22,030 nt of DNA from Actinomycetota bacterium (GTDB lineage: Bacteria; Actinomycetota; Actinomycetes; Nanopelagicales; Nanopelagicaceae), in assembly GCA_016870855.1 (NCBI GenBank), contig VGAF01000010.1, positions 1-22,030 on the forward strand, read 5' to 3'. Shown here one piece after another: positions 20,941 through 22,030 of this stretch. The translations under genes and the position numbers were made by a program. Below the pieces are notes generated by a model, which saw nothing but the letters and a program-made list of their open reading frames with translations, was not told where the DNA came from and ran no database searches. Numbering within the stretch: position 1 is the stretch's first letter; every line of letters begins with the position of its first letter.

Positions 20941-22030
20941 TGCCGAAAGAGATGATGGGCGCCACTTCACCTACAAATCCCGCGCTGCCATTGGCGGGCG
21001 TGACTGTCTTGGACTCAACATCAAATATCGCCGGTCCCTTTGGCGGCGCCATCTTGGCCGATCTTGGCGCAGATGTAATGAAGATTGAGACTCCGCTTAC
21101 TGATGCATCGCGCTTGATGTCACCAACTGAAGGTGATCGCTCCGCATACTTTCATATCGTCAATCGAAATAAATCTTCGATAACACTTGATCTCAAAACT
21201 GAATCTGGTCGCGCCCGTTTGGATGATTTGCTGGATAGCGCCGATGTTTTCCTGACGAATTTCCTGCCCGAGCGATTAGCTGCGCTCCACCTCGCACCGA
21301 GCGATCTGTTGCAGACGCGTCCAAAATTGATATTTGGAAATCTCTCCTCTTACGGCTCAGTCGGCCCGGCGAGCAAGTTCCCCGGCTACGACGCTACAGT
21401 GCAAGCGCGTACCGGAATTATGCATGTGACCGGTGAGGCAAGTGGCGATCCAGTTCGAGTTGGAGTTTCGGTCTTAGATGTCGGCAGCGGGATGTGGCTG
21501 GCAATGGGGATACTTGCCGCGCTCTACAAACGCGAACAGACCGGCCTTGGTTCAGTAATTGAAACCTCACTCTATGAGACCGGTGTGATGTGGGTGAGCT
21601 ACCACTTATCGGCCTTCCAAGTTACTGGCGATGCGTCGATCCGCTCCGGTAGCGGCCATCCCGCCTTCGCTCCATATGGGTTATTCCAAGCCCGCGATGG
21701 CCAGATCATGATCGGCGTCGGCAACAACCAGATCTTCGCCCGACTCTGCAACGTCATTGGACGGAGCGAATTAATCGAAGATCCTCGCTTCAAAGAGAAT
21801 GTTGAGCGAGTGCGTAACAACGCAGCTCTAAAAGTTGAGATTGAGAACGCGCTGAAATCGCGTGACGGTAGCGCTTGGGTCAAGCTGCTAGGGGATAACG
21901 CGATCCCCTCTGATCAAGTCGTAAAGCCGGAAAGCCTCTTTAGCGATCCCCAAGCCGGCGCCGTCGATATCCTGATTGATTATCCAGACCCAGAATCCAA
22001 GGTCTCTAAGATTCCAGGTCTACCAATCAA
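20940..22030 (+). CDS. Class III (CaiB/BaiF family) CoA-transferase, C-terminus beyond window
   Basis: About 363 codons are visible and the frame is open to the edge. Motifs of family III CoA-transferases: LAGVTVLD (18-25), GPFGGAILADLGADVMKIE (32-50), NRNKSSITLDLK (75-86), FGNLSSYG (132-139), PGYDA...QARTGIMHVTGE (148-165), and the catalytic aspartate D180 in VSVLDVGSG. Such enzymes move CoA from one carboxylate to another via an aspartyl-CoA intermediate, without ATP. Three in-frame ATGs (20940, 20952, 20955) are possible, none with a strong SD; I use the first. It diverges from the seven-gene operon and shares its operator, so it probably activates a carboxylate made in this pathway, perhaps for the CitE-like lyase (inference). 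The full family length is about 400. Confidence 0.88.
   Translation, partial: MPKEMMGATSPTNPALPLAGVTVLDSTSNIAGPFGGAILADLGADVMKIETPLTDASRLMSPTEGDRSAYFHIVNRNKSSITLDLKTESGRARLDDLLDSADVFLTNFLPERLAALHLAPSDLLQTRPKLIFGNLSSYGSVGPASKFPGYDATVQARTGIMHVTGEASGDPVRVGVSVLDVGSGMWLAMGILAALYKREQTGLGSVIETSLYETGVMWVSYHLSAFQVTGDASIRSGSGHPAFAPYGLFQARDGQIMIGVGNNQIFARLCNVIGRSELIEDPRFKENVERVRNNAALKVEIENALKSRDGSAWVKLLGDNAIPSDQVVKPESLFSDPQAGAVDILIDYPDPESKVSKIPGLPI

Noticed and set aside
1..22030. tRNA, rRNA, CRISPR, insertion sequence or attachment site
   Set aside because: No cloverleaf-type sequence, regular repeat-spacer array, transposase frame or paired direct repeats were seen on reading both strands.

Overview
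The window looks like a catabolic gene island from a mid-GC actinobacterium with a compact genome. This rests on four starts placed exactly six bases after a TANNNT -10 box (the leaderless promoter layout common in Actinobacteria), on an actinobacterial-style LacI repressor, and on gene ends that overlap or touch. The species cannot be named from the sequence. I see no rRNA, tRNA, CRISPR array, insertion sequence, integrase or phage gene.

Layout. Positions 1-2539 (minus strand) carry a tight operon: Rid-like protein, SDR dehydrogenase, enolase-superfamily dehydratase, and an SDR cut by the window edge. Positions 2683-4739 (plus) hold two tandem DoeB-like zinc deacylases. Positions 4729-6939 (minus) hold a LacI-family repressor followed by an MmgE/PrpD protein. 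A second enolase-superfamily gene (7062-8183, plus) meets a CitE/HpcH-type lyase gene (8180-9073, minus). Two ceramidase-domain paralogues meet tail to tail at 10560/10562, and the plus-strand copy has an in-frame TGA. Then come a small duplicated membrane protein and a creatininase-family amidohydrolase (12119-13652, minus) and a phosphotriesterase-family hydrolase (13697-14611, plus). A seven-gene minus-strand operon (20864 down to 14614) encodes E1-beta, E1-alpha, a free-standing lipoyl domain, enolase-superfamily protein, DapB-like dehydrogenase, enolase-superfamily protein and SDR. A class III CoA-transferase gene (20940 to the edge) diverges from it.

How they may work together (inference). 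Amide/ester hydrolases (two DoeB-like, creatininase, phosphotriesterase-like, ceramidase-domain) could release an acidic core. The four mandelate-racemase-type enolase homologues could dehydrate or epimerise hydroxy-acids. SDRs and the DapB-like enzyme would do redox steps, and the lipoate-linked E1, CoA-transferase and CitE-like lyase would bring the product into central metabolism as CoA esters. No aldolase or kinase of the usual sugar-acid routes is present, so the substrate is unknown.

Regulation. Three promoter regions (about 7009, 9089 and 20898) carry closely related LacI-type operators built on GGAAACG. Two share an identical 14-mer 13.9 kb apart. Each sits on or beside a recognisable -35/-10 pair. 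Together they tie the enolase gene at 7062, the lyase and ceramidase-like genes, the seven-gene operon and the CoA-transferase into one candidate regulon of the LacI repressor encoded at 5917-6939. This is the strongest evidence that the island is one undescribed pathway.
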